From an uncultured archaeon (GTDB lineage Archaea; Thermoproteota; CALKCG01; B24), in contig CALKCG010000127.1 of NCBI GenBank assembly GCA_938082915.1, positions 1 to 23,243 on the forward strand: 23,243 bases of DNA, in the 5' to 3' direction. This document shows positions 6,335 through 13,733 of the stretch, piece by piece (position 1 is the stretch's first letter; each line of letters opens with the position of its first letter). The notes beneath the pieces were generated by a model. It saw nothing but the letters and a program-made list of their open reading frames with translations. It did no database searches and was not told where the DNA came from. The translations under genes and the position numbers were made by a program.

Positions 6335-6824
6335 TTATTTTAAAGCCTTCTTAAGTTTTTCGATGAACTTCTTAACGTCTCTTGCGTCTCCCTCAACCAT
6401 CTCTGCTGGAAGCCAGTTCTCATAGAAGTTCTAGTGCAGCGATATAGCCGACTGCCATAGCATCCTTACTTCTCCATCCTCCAATCTTTTCGCTATGTTA
6501 GCAGCTTCTTTGTGGAGGTCACAGTGGCTTCTAAGTTCCCCCCCATCCTCAGCCGCTAAAGCTTTAACAATCTGTGAAGCTGAACCCCAAAAATTTCTCA
6601 GAGGCTTGAATGTAATCCTCCCTAACGAGGAACTCTTCACCCTCCTTAAGATATTTCTCACAAAGCTTCAAGTGGACTTCAACTTTGACCTTTGGATCGA
6701 CGATACCGTAATAGCTGAGGATAGCGTCGATGATAAGCTCCTCCATAGTCTTACACTCCAACTCAGCCCTCTTTCTAAGAAGGAAAGAGAGCTCGCTTGG
6801 GATATCTAATACGATCGTAGTCAT
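6335..6824 (-). pseudogene. PaREP1-family (HEPN-like) protein, frameshifted and with a nonsense codon
   Basis: The start is MTTIVLDIPSELSFLLRKRA at 6824, then KLCEKYLKEGEEFLVREDYI and QASEKF. A 1-base expansion in the T-run at about 6590-6596 shifts the frame to FWGSASQIVKALAAEDGGEL, then LRSHCDLHKEAANIAKRLED. The order CEKYLKEGEEFL, YIQASEKFWGSASQIVKALA and LRSH matches the PaREP1 family (small all-helical archaeal proteins common in thermophiles, related to HEPN domains). A TAG follows SAISLH at about 6431-6433. The same frame then continues NFYENWLPAEMVEGDARDVK and ends EKLKKALK with TAA at 6337-6335. The MNT fragment follows, so this was a two-gene operon. Confidence 0.75.
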
Positions 6825-7177
6825 GGAAAGCTTTAAGTAAGAGTAGTAAGTTTATGTTATTAAAGTCTCCTCTGGAGAAGACTCCTCAGAAGGGAGTTTT
6901 TATAAACCACTATATTAGGTGCTATTTGAAATCGTCGGTCAACATATTCCCCATTCTTCTCTAGAAATGCTAGTTCACCGAATACCGTCTACGATGAACG
7001 CTTCACTGGAGCATGCTAAGTGTACGCTTCGAGAGCGGTTAAGACCGTCATGGATATCCAATAGAAGGAGATAAAGTCGATCCTTGAAGAAATCAAGAAG
7101 AGGTGAGATGAATACCTGGGGAGGGGGTAGGTGAGAATAAGCTTCTGAATAACCAAATAAATAATGGGTTAGAATAA
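6825..7177. other. Gap without a recognisable gene; degraded coding traces
   Basis: No intact gene is seen. A TATA-like TTTTTATAAA lies at about 6897-6906 on the plus strand. Around 7030-7110 a plus-strand frame broken by stops reads AVKTVMDIQ, KEIKSILEEIKKR and DEYL, which looks like a decayed helical protein of unknown family. At 7156-7187 an AT-rich inverted repeat (AATAAATAA/TTATTTATT) can form a hairpin. Confidence 0.35.
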
Positions 7178-7297
7178 CTTATTTATTCGAAGAAAAACCC
7201 ATTTTTCTTGCTTTGTAACCTAATTCTCGTCTTCGGAGTTTTCGTGTTATCCAAGCTCTTTAAAAGTGAGGGCTTTGAAAAGAAGCTTCCGGGTTAA
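7178..7297 (+). pseudogene. Possible C-terminal tail of a membrane transporter
   Basis: A 39-codon open stretch, with no start codon of its own, reads NPFFLLCNLILVFGVFVLSK and LFKSEGFEKKLPG before TAA at 7295-7297. One hydrophobic helix followed by a short charged tail is typical of the C-terminus of a polytopic transporter. The sequence is too short for a family call, and coincidence is possible. Confidence 0.25.
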
Positions 7298-7433
7298 TTA
7301 CGAAAGTAAAATCATGGTGTATGAAAGAACATAATTAAGCCACAAACCTAAGCTCTAAACTCATTTAACGGTGCTTAACTATCGGTTGCTTAAGTATCCT
7401 ATTATAAAAAGCCTCTCTTCTTTAGAGGAGAAA

Positions 7434-7700
7434 CTAAAAGGGTAGTATCCAAACCGGCTTCGTCATTAGGACTATGCTGGAAAGAACCCCTACCACTATG
7501 CCCCGCCCAATAGCGAAGCCTGCTACTATTACGGCTCTGTAATTTCTCCTACACTCATCTCCTACGAGACGTTTAATCACATAATGCCCTGTGAAACATC
7601 TTATAAAGCTAGCTATGGCATAGGTGAGTAGTACTGTTGTACCAGTTATAAGGCCTACATAATTAAAGGGTATGCCTATTTTAGGAAAGACATAAGTTAA
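7434..7700 (-). pseudogene. C-terminal fragment of a polytopic membrane transporter (OPT-like?)
   Basis: The minus-strand frame reads YVFPKIGIPFNYVGLITGTT, then VLLTYAIASFIRCFTGHYVI, KRLVGDECRRNYRAVIVAGF and AIGRGIVVGVLSSIVLMTKP, ending VWILPF. It shows two or three membrane helices with a G-rich final helix, as in the last part of an oligopeptide-transporter-like family. The open frame continues to 7850, but beyond about 7700 it is antisense to a recognisable UroD-family tail on the plus strand, so the first 50 residues of the 138-residue frame are not genuine. The rest of the transporter is missing. I am confident that this is a membrane-protein tail, less so about the family. Confidence 0.45.
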
Positions 7701-7927
7701 GCCTCCCAAAGCTACGGCGATAGGGTATGTCTCGTCGGCAATGTAGACCCTAGGGTGCTCGAATTCGGTAAGCCGGGGGACGTGATAGCGGAGGTTAAAA
7801 GATGCATACGTGAGGGGGAGATAGAGGATATGTCTTATCGGCTTCAGCAAACATATCGATCAATACTAATGCTGAGAATTTTCTACTCATGGTCGATTAC
7901 GCTAAGAAACGTGGCCTATATGTCTAA
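7701..7927 (+). pseudogene. C-terminal fragment of a UroD/methyltransferase-A family protein
   Basis: The plus-strand frame reads YGDRVCLVGNVDPRVLEFGK and PGDVIAEVKRCIREG. A shift in the G-run at about 7813-7818 then leads to GDRGYVLSASANISINTNAE and NFLLMVDYAKKRGLYV, stopping at 7925-7927. The VGNVDP, G(T/K)PxDVxxEVKRCI, GGYVLSxSxNIxxxTxxEN and YAKKRGLY blocks are the last strands of uroporphyrinogen decarboxylase and the related corrinoid methyltransferases. The N-terminal two thirds are absent, and the junction with the transporter fragment is at about 7700. The actual substrate class cannot be told. Confidence 0.7.
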
Positions 7928-7940
7928 ATGGGCAAATTGC

Positions 7941-7948
7941 TTATAAGT
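7941..7948 (+). promoter_or_regulatory. TATA box for the pyruvate-kinase-C-like gene
   Basis: TTATAAGT is centred about 27 bases before the ATG at 7972, which fits a leaderless transcript. No ribosome binding site is present in front of this ATG. Confidence 0.5.
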
Positions 7949-7971
7949 CTCTTAGAGATGATGATAGTAAT

Positions 7972-8514
7972 ATGAGCATGGTTAAACAAATCGTATACTT
8001 TAAAGAACCGGGACCAGTGAATACCGACGCCGTTTTAGAGTGTGTAGCTAGAAGGATTAGAGAAGGCGATGTTAAAACAGTAGTAGTCGCGAGTACGACT
8101 GGTGAAACAGGCGTCAAATTCGCCAAAGCCCTTAAGGGGCTTTGCAGCGTCATAGCGGTATCTTACGAAGAAATGGATAAAAGATTTAAAGAGGAGATAG
8201 TAAAGTATGGAGGGAAACCCTTAGATAAGACACATCTACCCCTACATGCGCGTGGAATGGACAGTATTAGAAACAGCTTCTATACATTAGGTCAAGGGTT
8301 TAAAGTTTGTGTAGAAGTTGTTCTTATAGCTTCTGACCTTGGAGCTTTAAATGCTGGAGAAGACGTTATAGCAGTCGCAGGAACGGATAGAGGATCAGAT
8401 ACAGCTATAGTGGCTAGAGCCTGTAAGACCAGCGATATATTCAGTAAAGATAGATCAAAAAAGCTTGAGGTTAGAGAAATACTTGCTATGCCGCTTAAGA
8501 AAATGTGGTGGTAG
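7972..8514 (+). CDS. Free-standing pyruvate kinase C-terminal-like domain protein
   Basis: The protein is 180 residues: PGPVNTDAVLECVARRIREG, then VKTVVVASTTGETGVKFAKA, VIAVSYEE, GMDSIRNSFYTLGQGFKVCV and AGEDVIAVAGTDRGSDTAIV. It matches the archaeal family of single-domain proteins like the alpha/beta C-terminal domain of pyruvate kinase (the COG1751 type), which lack the catalytic barrel. The ASTTGETG and AGTDRGSDTA loops are the two conserved phosphate- or ligand-binding-type turns. Biochemical function is not established. An ATG at 7978 is an alternative start, but the TATA spacing favours 7972. It is the first intact gene after the pseudogene region and stands alone on the plus strand. 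Confidence 0.8.
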   Translation: MSMVKQIVYFKEPGPVNTDAVLECVARRIREGDVKTVVVASTTGETGVKFAKALKGLCSVIAVSYEEMDKRFKEEIVKYGGKPLDKTHLPLHARGMDSIRNSFYTLGQGFKVCVEVVLIASDLGALNAGEDVIAVAGTDRGSDTAIVARACKTSDIFSKDRSKKLEVREILAMPLKKMWW

Positions 8515-8535
8515 CTCTTCTCTTAGCCAATATAC

Positions 8536-8548
8536 TCTTTGCTTTTTT
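8536..8548 (+). terminator. T-rich terminator after the pyruvate-kinase-C-like gene
   Basis: CTTTGCTTTTTTC starts 22 bases after the stop codon and is followed by a complementary A-run, so a small hairpin is also possible. T-runs are the usual archaeal stop signal. Confidence 0.4.
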
Positions 8549-8652
8549 CCAAAAAAGGGAGTACATAACCGTTACCTACTACTTCAATCGAAGCAAAAGG
8601 TTATACATTTTAGATGGTTAAACAAAATTTACATCTCATTTAGGAGATACGT

Positions 8653-9045
8653 TTAAGTCTTAGATTCTATGAGTACAGCGTTTATCACACCATCTGAGCT
8701 AAGTTTACTCGTTACTCTAGCTAAGCCATGCTCCGTCTCAATTATAGTTCCTTTGGTTATCACACCTCTTCTATCGTAGTCCTTATTTGACGGGTTTTTA
8801 ACCACCCGTAAAATCTTACATTTCACAGTCTTGCCGGAAGATGGAAAACTCAAATTGACAGCATTATCTCTAATCAATCTAACTTTTATGTTCCCTCCCC
8901 TAACACGCTCAACCTCTATAACCCTATCACCTATCTGTGTTTCAACAGGATAGCCGCCACGTTCATATTTCCTCCTACCCCTATATGGATGACTTTTGCC
9001 CCCAGTTCTTTTGCGCTTATGAAGGTCGCTATGCCAGTAAGCCAA
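8653..9045 (-). CDS. rps8e: Small ribosomal subunit protein eS8
   Basis: The protein is 130 residues. The start MAYWHSDLHKRKRTGGKSHP YRGRRKYE is characteristic of the S8e family, followed by VIEVERVRGGNIKVRLIRDN, ILRVVKNPSNKDYDRRGVIT and KGTIIETEHGLARVTSKLSS, ending DGVINAVLIE. It binds 16S rRNA in the small subunit. Length agrees with other archaeal eS8 proteins. A GAGGTGG ribosome binding site lies 3 bases before the ATG, and an AT-rich TATA element lies about 35 bases upstream. The gene follows larC on the same strand with 42 bases between, but appears to have its own promoter there. Confidence 0.95.
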   Translation of the reverse strand: MAYWHSDLHKRKRTGGKSHPYRGRRKYERGGYPVETQIGDRVIEVERVRGGNIKVRLIRDNAVNLSFPSSGKTVKCKILRVVKNPSNKDYDRRGVITKGTIIETEHGLARVTSKLSSDGVINAVLIESKT

Positions 9046-9075
9046 TGAACCACCTCGGAGAAGAATGACAAATGA

Positions 9076-9086
9076 TTTATTTAAAT
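9076..9086 (-). promoter_or_regulatory. TATA box for rps8e
   Basis: On the minus strand ATTTAAATAAA lies 30-40 bases before the ATG at 9045, in the gap after larC. It would give a leader of about 10 bases that includes the GAGGTG ribosome binding site. Confidence 0.4.
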
Positions 9087-9087
9087 G

Positions 9088-10326
9088 TTAAGAGGACTTC
9101 AAGCAAGCTCTAGCTTTTTCCTCGACTATTGAAGAAAGCTCCCTTATTGGTATACCTGTAAGACTTGAAATTTTCTTAAGTTCCTCATACTCAGGTTTAA
9201 CTCTGAGAATTCTTCCTTCGAGGTCTTTAGCTACTTTAACTCTGACTGGGAAATCCATACCATCTATCGAAACGTTTACAGTTTTAAATTCCCTAGGAAC
9301 GATGAACCTAGACGTTTTCACCAGCCTAACCCCCAAAGTACCAGTTTCCCTGAAAATCATATTTACTACATCATTGAGATTTTCACAACCTGAAATCACC
9401 TTAAGAATATACCCCGGCCTACTCTTCTTACATGTAATCGGTACGGCGCACGCATCTTTTGCCCCGTTTTCGACGAGTTTCTCAATGACATGCCCTAGAA
9501 CTTCTCCTTGAACATCGTCTATATTCGTCTCTAAAACATAGACATCCTCCTGAATATAGTGAGGTTGTTGTTCACCGTAGATAAGCCTTAGAATATTGGG
9601 AACTCCAGAAAGCTCTCTAAAACCAGCACCATATCCAACTTTAATTGGTTTAATTAGCGGATGCATCTGCGTAACCTCATCTACAATATTTACAAGCAAT
9701 GCAACACCGGTCGGCGTTGCAAGCTCTCCCTCAACCGGGCCACCTTTAAAAGGATAGCCTCTAGATTTTAAAATTTCAAGAGTTGCTGGTACTGGTATTG
9801 AAAGGTATCCATGCTCCCTCTTAACAAATCCAAAACCTACGGATACTGGACTACCATATACTTTAACGCCCTCAAAAATACCAAGGTTCTCTAAAGCAAG
9901 TGCTGTTCCTACTATATCTACCAGTGTATCTGGTGAGCCTATTTCATGTAAATGGACTTTATCTACTGGCTCGCCATGTACAATGCTTTCAGCATTTAGA
10001 AGCGTTTCAAGGACTTTAACGGCGTACTCTCTCGCTTTACGGCCAATGCTCATACGTTCTAGTGTTTTCTCTAAGCCGTTCTTCAGTTCAATTCCCAGCC
10101 TATAGTCTTTACGATCGGAACACATGACCCTTACTAAACCGGCTTGAAAACCCATCTTAGAAGAGACATTGTATGAAATTTCTAGCTGTTCCACACCTTC
10201 AAGGCTTTCTACGATGGATTTGGAAAGCTCTTCAAAGTTTATTTCTGCTCCAAGGTTTAAGAGTGCTGAAAGCATCATATCGCCGGATATCCCTGCCAAA
10301 GAACAGTCAACATACAAGATTCTCAT
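9088..10326 (-). CDS. larC: LarC, nickel insertion protein for pincer cofactor synthesis
   Basis: LarC (DUF111 family) inserts nickel into pyridinium-3,5-bisthiocarboxylic acid mononucleotide, the last step of the nickel-pincer cofactor of lactate racemase-type enzymes. Of 412 residues, the N-terminus MRILYVDCSLAGISGDMMLS is the family signature. HLHEIGSPDTLVDIVGTALA supplies metal-type histidines; TPTGVALL, ETNIDDVQGEVLGHVIEKLV, CKKSRPGYILKVI and FRETGTLGVR follow in order. The gene is a single frame, without the frameshift known in some bacteria. The ATG at 10326 is chosen; a GTG at 10335 would add three residues that do not match the family. larB is divergent, with 146 bases between the two starts. 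Neither larE (sulfur transfer) nor a racemase gene is in the window. Confidence 0.92.
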   Translation of the reverse strand: MRILYVDCSLAGISGDMMLSALLNLGAEINFEELSKSIVESLEGVEQLEISYNVSSKMGFQAGLVRVMCSDRKDYRLGIELKNGLEKTLERMSIGRKAREYAVKVLETLLNAESIVHGEPVDKVHLHEIGSPDTLVDIVGTALALENLGIFEGVKVYGSPVSVGFGFVKREHGYLSIPVPATLEILKSRGYPFKGGPVEGELATPTGVALLVNIVDEVTQMHPLIKPIKVGYGAGFRELSGVPNILRLIYGEQQPHYIQEDVYVLETNIDDVQGEVLGHVIEKLVENGAKDACAVPITCKKSRPGYILKVISGCENLNDVVNMIFRETGTLGVRLVKTSRFIVPREFKTVNVSIDGMDFPVRVKVAKDLEGRILRVKPEYEELKKISSLTGIPIRELSSIVEEKARACLKSS

Positions 10327-10433
10327 AGGATACACTCGAAGTTAAATTAACCTACTAAAGATATCTAAACATTACTTTGCTTTAGCTTAATGCTGAACAT
10401 ACTCCTGCAACTCAAAGGTAGACTTGCTAAAAC

Positions 10434-10442
10434 ATTTAAAAG
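10434..10442 (+). promoter_or_regulatory. TATA box for larB
   Basis: ATTTAAAAG is centred about 35 bases before the ATG at 10473. Transcription should begin near 10464, downstream of the alternative ATG at 10446, which is why the later start is preferred. Confidence 0.45.
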
Positions 10443-10472
10443 TATATGTGTTTCTTCTTAAGTAGGTTCTTT

Positions 10473-11261
10473 ATGGAGGAAATTTTAAGGAAACTCTCTA
10501 AAGGAGAAATCTCTATCGAAGAAGCATTAAAATCCCTCAAACTATTTACGTTGGAATATGTCCGTGAAATTGCCCGGATAGACGTCGGTAGAGAGTTTAG
10601 GAGAGGAGTGCCTGAAATAATACTTGCCGAGGGGAAAGATGTAGATGAACTCTTAGAGATCTGCTTGAAGACCATTGAGAAAACCGATCGTATAATTGTA
10701 AGTAGAGCCAGTAGGCAAATCATGGATAGCTTCGTGGATTTTTTCTCGAAAAGGGGGATCGTTGTTGAAGTCTACGACAAGGCCCGTATGATAATCCTAA
10801 GACGGAGAAGTACTAGATATGAAAGTGGAGGATGTGTTGGGATAATTACAGCTGGAACAGCAGATATACCTATTGCTGAGGAGGCACGCTTAGTCGCTGA
10901 AGAAATGGGTTGCAAGGTGTACAAGGCTTACGATGTAGGTGTCGCCGGTTTACATAGGGTATTTGAAGCATTGAAGGAGATGATGCTGAATGACGTTGAT
11001 GTAATAGTTGCTATAGCTGGTAGAGAGGGGGCTCTCCCATCTCTAGTAGCCAGCCTCGTTGATGTTCCAGTGATAGGTGTCCCGACATCTCAGGGATACG
11101 GGTTTGGAGGCGGAGGATTGGCTGCGTTGCAGGCAATGCTTCAGGCATGTCCATTAGGCTTAGCTGTCGTAAACATAGACTCCGGAGTAGCTGCTGGTGT
11201 CGTAGCGGCTCTAATAGCTAATAGGGTGGCTAGTAAGGCAGAATCAAGGAAAAAATTATAA
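10473..11261 (+). CDS. larB: LarB, nicotinate adenine dinucleotide carboxylase/hydrolase (PurE-like)
   Basis: LarB carboxylates the nicotinate ring of NaAD and hydrolyses it, the first step of nickel-pincer cofactor synthesis. Of 262 residues, an N-terminal helical part (MEEILRKLSKGEISIEEALK) precedes a PurE-like Rossmann domain with GIITAGTADIPIAEEARLVA, YDVGVAGLHR and AGREGALPSLVASLVDVPVI. GVPTSQGYGFGGGGLAALQA and the catalytic-type Cys at about residue 226 in QACPLGLAVVNIDSG follow. An ATG at 10446 would add nine residues (MCFFLSRFF) that the family lacks and would precede the predicted transcript start. The ferredoxin subunit gene follows 39 bases later on the same strand. Confidence 0.92.
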   Translation: MEEILRKLSKGEISIEEALKSLKLFTLEYVREIARIDVGREFRRGVPEIILAEGKDVDELLEICLKTIEKTDRIIVSRASRQIMDSFVDFFSKRGIVVEVYDKARMIILRRRSTRYESGGCVGIITAGTADIPIAEEARLVAEEMGCKVYKAYDVGVAGLHRVFEALKEMMLNDVDVIVAIAGREGALPSLVASLVDVPVIGVPTSQGYGFGGGGLAALQAMLQACPLGLAVVNIDSGVAAGVVAALIANRVASKAESRKKL

Positions 11262-11263
11262 GC
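11256..11263 (+). promoter_or_regulatory. TATA box for the ferredoxin/oxidoreductase operon
   Basis: ATTATAAG overlaps the TAA stop of larB and would place the transcript start near 11285, about 16 bases before the TTG start at 11301. Confidence 0.35.
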
Positions 11264-11300
11264 TTTTGTACTGGAAAAATCTAATCGTGGTGTTTACGTA

Positions 11301-11831
11301 TTGAATGAAGAGAAAGCAAAAATATGGATATTTAGAGACTATGAGCGTTGTAGCGGTTGCAGGAGGTGTGAAATAGCCTGTTCTCTAAAACACGAAGGGA
11401 GAATATGGCCTGAAGCCTCAAGAGTCCGTGTCTTCATGCTGATACCTGGGCTTGAAATCCCACATCTATGTACTCAATGCCCAGACTATCCATGTATTTC
11501 AGCGTGTCCGTTTAAAGCATTAACCGTTGACGAGAAAACCAGTGCTGTTTTAGTAGATGTGGATAAATGCACTGGATGCGGTAAATGCATAGATGCATGC
11601 CCAGGCAAAGTACCCTTCATTCATCCGAAGATGCGATATGCCGTGATATGTGATCTATGTGGTGGAGAACCTGAGTGTGTTAGAGTTTGCATGGAGGCTG
11701 GTTATAATGCACTTTTAAAAGTTCCTAGATTTGCAACGCAAGCCTATAAAGTCTACGCTAGAAAGCCTGAAGACATAGTCAGAGACCTAGCCTTGAAAGT
11801 TTATGGTGAAGAATGGGGGGAGTGGATTTAA
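11301..11831 (+). CDS. Four-cluster [4Fe-4S] ferredoxin subunit of the adjacent oxidoreductase
   Basis: The protein is 176 residues with sixteen cysteines in four groups: 17/20/23/27 (CSGCRRCEIAC), 57/60/65/69 (CTQCPDYPCISAC), 90/93/96/100 (CTGCGKCIDAC) and 117/120/126/130 (CDLCGGEPECVRVC). This is the electron-wire subunit type of molybdenum and tungsten oxidoreductases (DmsB/HycB-like, and the small subunit of BamBC or AOR enzymes). The TTG at 11301 is the only start codon available near the first motif. The stop TAA overlaps the ATG of the oxidoreductase (TAATG), so the two are translationally coupled and probably form one complex. Larger electron partners are not encoded here. Confidence 0.88.
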   Translation: MNEEKAKIWIFRDYERCSGCRRCEIACSLKHEGRIWPEASRVRVFMLIPGLEIPHLCTQCPDYPCISACPFKALTVDEKTSAVLVDVDKCTGCGKCIDACPGKVPFIHPKMRYAVICDLCGGEPECVRVCMEAGYNALLKVPRFATQAYKVYARKPEDIVRDLALKVYGEEWGEWI

Positions 11832-13705
11832 TGCCATATGGATGGTGGGGTAGACTTTTAGAAGTCGACTTGTCAACGAAAAACGTGAAAATCACTAAAA
11901 TAGATAAAGGTACTATGCGTAGATACATAGGAGGTCGTGGTTTAGGCGTTAAAATTCTATGGGATAGGCTCGGTCAAAAATGGGAAGAGGTAGACCCCCT
12001 GGGACCTGATAACATACTCCTCATACTTACTGGTCCTTTAACTGGCTACTATCCAGGTGGGAGGGTCTGTGTAACGGGTAAATCACCTCAAAGCAATGGT
12101 GTAGTAGGCTCAACGGTGGGAGGAGAGTTTGGGGTTGAACTTAAATGCGCAGGATACGACGGAGTAGTCGTAAGTGGTGTTGCCGAGAAACCTGTCTATC
12201 TGTGGATTGAAGATGAAGAAGTAGAGGTTAGAGACGCATCGCATATATGGGGGAAGGACTCTAAAGAAACGCTGAGAGTACTTACAAAAGAGCTTAGAAG
12301 TGAAATGTCAAAAGAGCATCCGCTACACGGTGTTTGTAAAGAACCAAGCATCCTATACGTAGGCCCCGCTGGTGAAAACAAGGTCAGAGTCGCCGCTGTA
12401 ACGGCCAAGCTTACACACGCCGCTGGATATGGGGGTTATGGAGCAGTTATGGGGTCTAAAATGCTTAAAGCCATAGCGGTCAAGGGTACAGGTCCACTGC
12501 CTGAGGTTGCAGAGCCGGAGGTTTTCAAAAAAGCCTTAGATGACATATGTAAAAGCCTTGCACAATCGTTCACGATGAGGTATTGGGGTACTGGCTCAGC
12601 GGGGTATACTGTTGGTGTTGATACGAGTAGCGAACCTATTAGAAATTGGCAGGAGGAGTGGCATGATGAAACAAGATACGGATCGAGTTCGTTTGAGAGT
12701 AAGGTTTGGATTAAGAGGTTTTGGGGAGACTTTGGGTGCCCCACGACATGCCTTAAATTGGCTATGATTAAATATGGTAAGTTTAAAGGCACCCTAACAG
12801 ATAATCCAGACTACGAATTACAAGCATACCTGGGCACTAACCTCGGAGTATTCGAGCCAGAGGGAAGTGTATATCTATCGGCTAAAGCTGACGATCTTGG
12901 CTTATGTGGCATACAAATTGGCAATGTGTTGGGTTTTGCGGCTGAATTGTATCAGAGAGGTATATTGACAAAAGAGGATTTAGGATTTGAACTTAAATGG
13001 GGAGATGTTGAAGCTTTTGCAAGACTTCAGGAAATGGTAGCGTATAGAATAGGTATAGGTGATGTTTTAGCTGAAGGCACCTACAGGGCTGCTTTGAAAA
13101 TAGGTAAAATGAAGAACACTAATCTAATGCCGTATGCTGTGCAAGTTAAAGGGATAGGTGTTGGAGCCCACGGTATAAGAAGCGGTTTAGATTATACTAA
13201 ACCTACGGCGTACGTGTGTAACCTCCAAGGTGGAGACCATACATCCGTTTCAAACCTAGACGAGAAGAATAGACCGGGAGAATGGGAGGCAATACTCATA
13301 GACTCTGCAGTCGTATGCTGGTTCAACTTTAGGGAAGATTATGTCTATAGGTTTTTCAAAGTGGTAACGGGATGGAGTGTATCTGAAGCTGAAGTTTATA
13401 ATGAAATAGCTCCCAGAATAGCTGCAATTCAAAGGACTCTACTCCTACTAGGTGGTCCAGACGTCTACTGGGATCCGCGTGCCGATGACGATAATCCGCT
13501 CAGATTCTATGAACCCTTACCATCTGGACCTAAGAAAGGTATGACTGTTAAAAAAGAAGATGTCGATAAACTGAAACAGATCTACTATGAAGCGGCTGGA
13601 TGGAATGAATACGGCTTACCTAAGGGAGAAACTCTTGAGAAACTAGGCATAAATGAAGTTGGAAAAGCCTTGGAGAAGGTTAAACGGCGGCTCCAAATAC
13701 CATAA
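11831..13705 (+). CDS. Aldehyde:ferredoxin oxidoreductase family tungstoenzyme
   Basis: The protein is 624 residues, the usual length. The N-terminal domain has YIGGRGLGVKILWDRL, LLILTGPLTGYYPGGRVCVT, GGEFGVELKCAGYDGVVVSG and THAAGYGGYGAVMGSKMLKA, as in the pterin-binding part of AOR enzymes. The cluster motif reads DFGCPTTC (Asp300, Cys303, Cys307) with the distal Cys496 in DSAVVC; P. furiosus AOR has Cys at all four positions. Pterin-binding segments DDLGLCGIQIGNVLGF and GGDHTS are present. Members oxidise aldehydes or, in the BamB branch, reduce aromatic acyl-CoA; the substrate is not evident. The start is the ATG at 11831, preceded by GGGGGGAGTGG and overlapping the upstream stop. An ATG at 11813 would add MGGVDL and lies inside that binding site. 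Confidence 0.92.
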   Translation: MPYGWWGRLLEVDLSTKNVKITKIDKGTMRRYIGGRGLGVKILWDRLGQKWEEVDPLGPDNILLILTGPLTGYYPGGRVCVTGKSPQSNGVVGSTVGGEFGVELKCAGYDGVVVSGVAEKPVYLWIEDEEVEVRDASHIWGKDSKETLRVLTKELRSEMSKEHPLHGVCKEPSILYVGPAGENKVRVAAVTAKLTHAAGYGGYGAVMGSKMLKAIAVKGTGPLPEVAEPEVFKKALDDICKSLAQSFTMRYWGTGSAGYTVGVDTSSEPIRNWQEEWHDETRYGSSSFESKVWIKRFWGDFGCPTTCLKLAMIKYGKFKGTLTDNPDYELQAYLGTNLGVFEPEGSVYLSAKADDLGLCGIQIGNVLGFAAELYQRGILTKEDLGFELKWGDVEAFARLQEMVAYRIGIGDVLAEGTYRAALKIGKMKNTNLMPYAVQVKGIGVGAHGIRSGLDYTKPTAYVCNLQGGDHTSVSNLDEKNRPGEWEAILIDSAVVCWFNFREDYVYRFFKVVTGWSVSEAEVYNEIAPRIAAIQRTLLLLGGPDVYWDPRADDDNPLRFYEPLPSGPKKGMTVKKEDVDKLKQIYYEAAGWNEYGLPKGETLEKLGINEVGKALEKVKRRLQIP

Positions 13706-13712
13706 AAATACA

Positions 13713-13733
13713 TTTTACCACTTTTTTATTTTA
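13713..13733 (+). terminator. T-rich terminator between convergent genes
   Basis: TTTTACCACTTTTTTATTTTA follows the oxidoreductase stop by 8 bases and overlaps the 3' end of the convergent glycosylase gene. It can serve the plus-strand transcript. The minus-strand transcript has its own T-run (GTATTTTT) just beyond, at about 13704-13712. Confidence 0.45.

Noticed and set aside
7156..7203. AT-rich inverted repeats as transposon ends
   Set aside because: They are short, overlapping (AATAAATAA/TTATTTATT and AATGGGTT/AACCCATT) and not paired with a transposase or target duplication.
12196..12792. Minus-strand frames inside the oxidoreductase gene
   Set aside because: They are shadows of a clearly conserved plus-strand gene.
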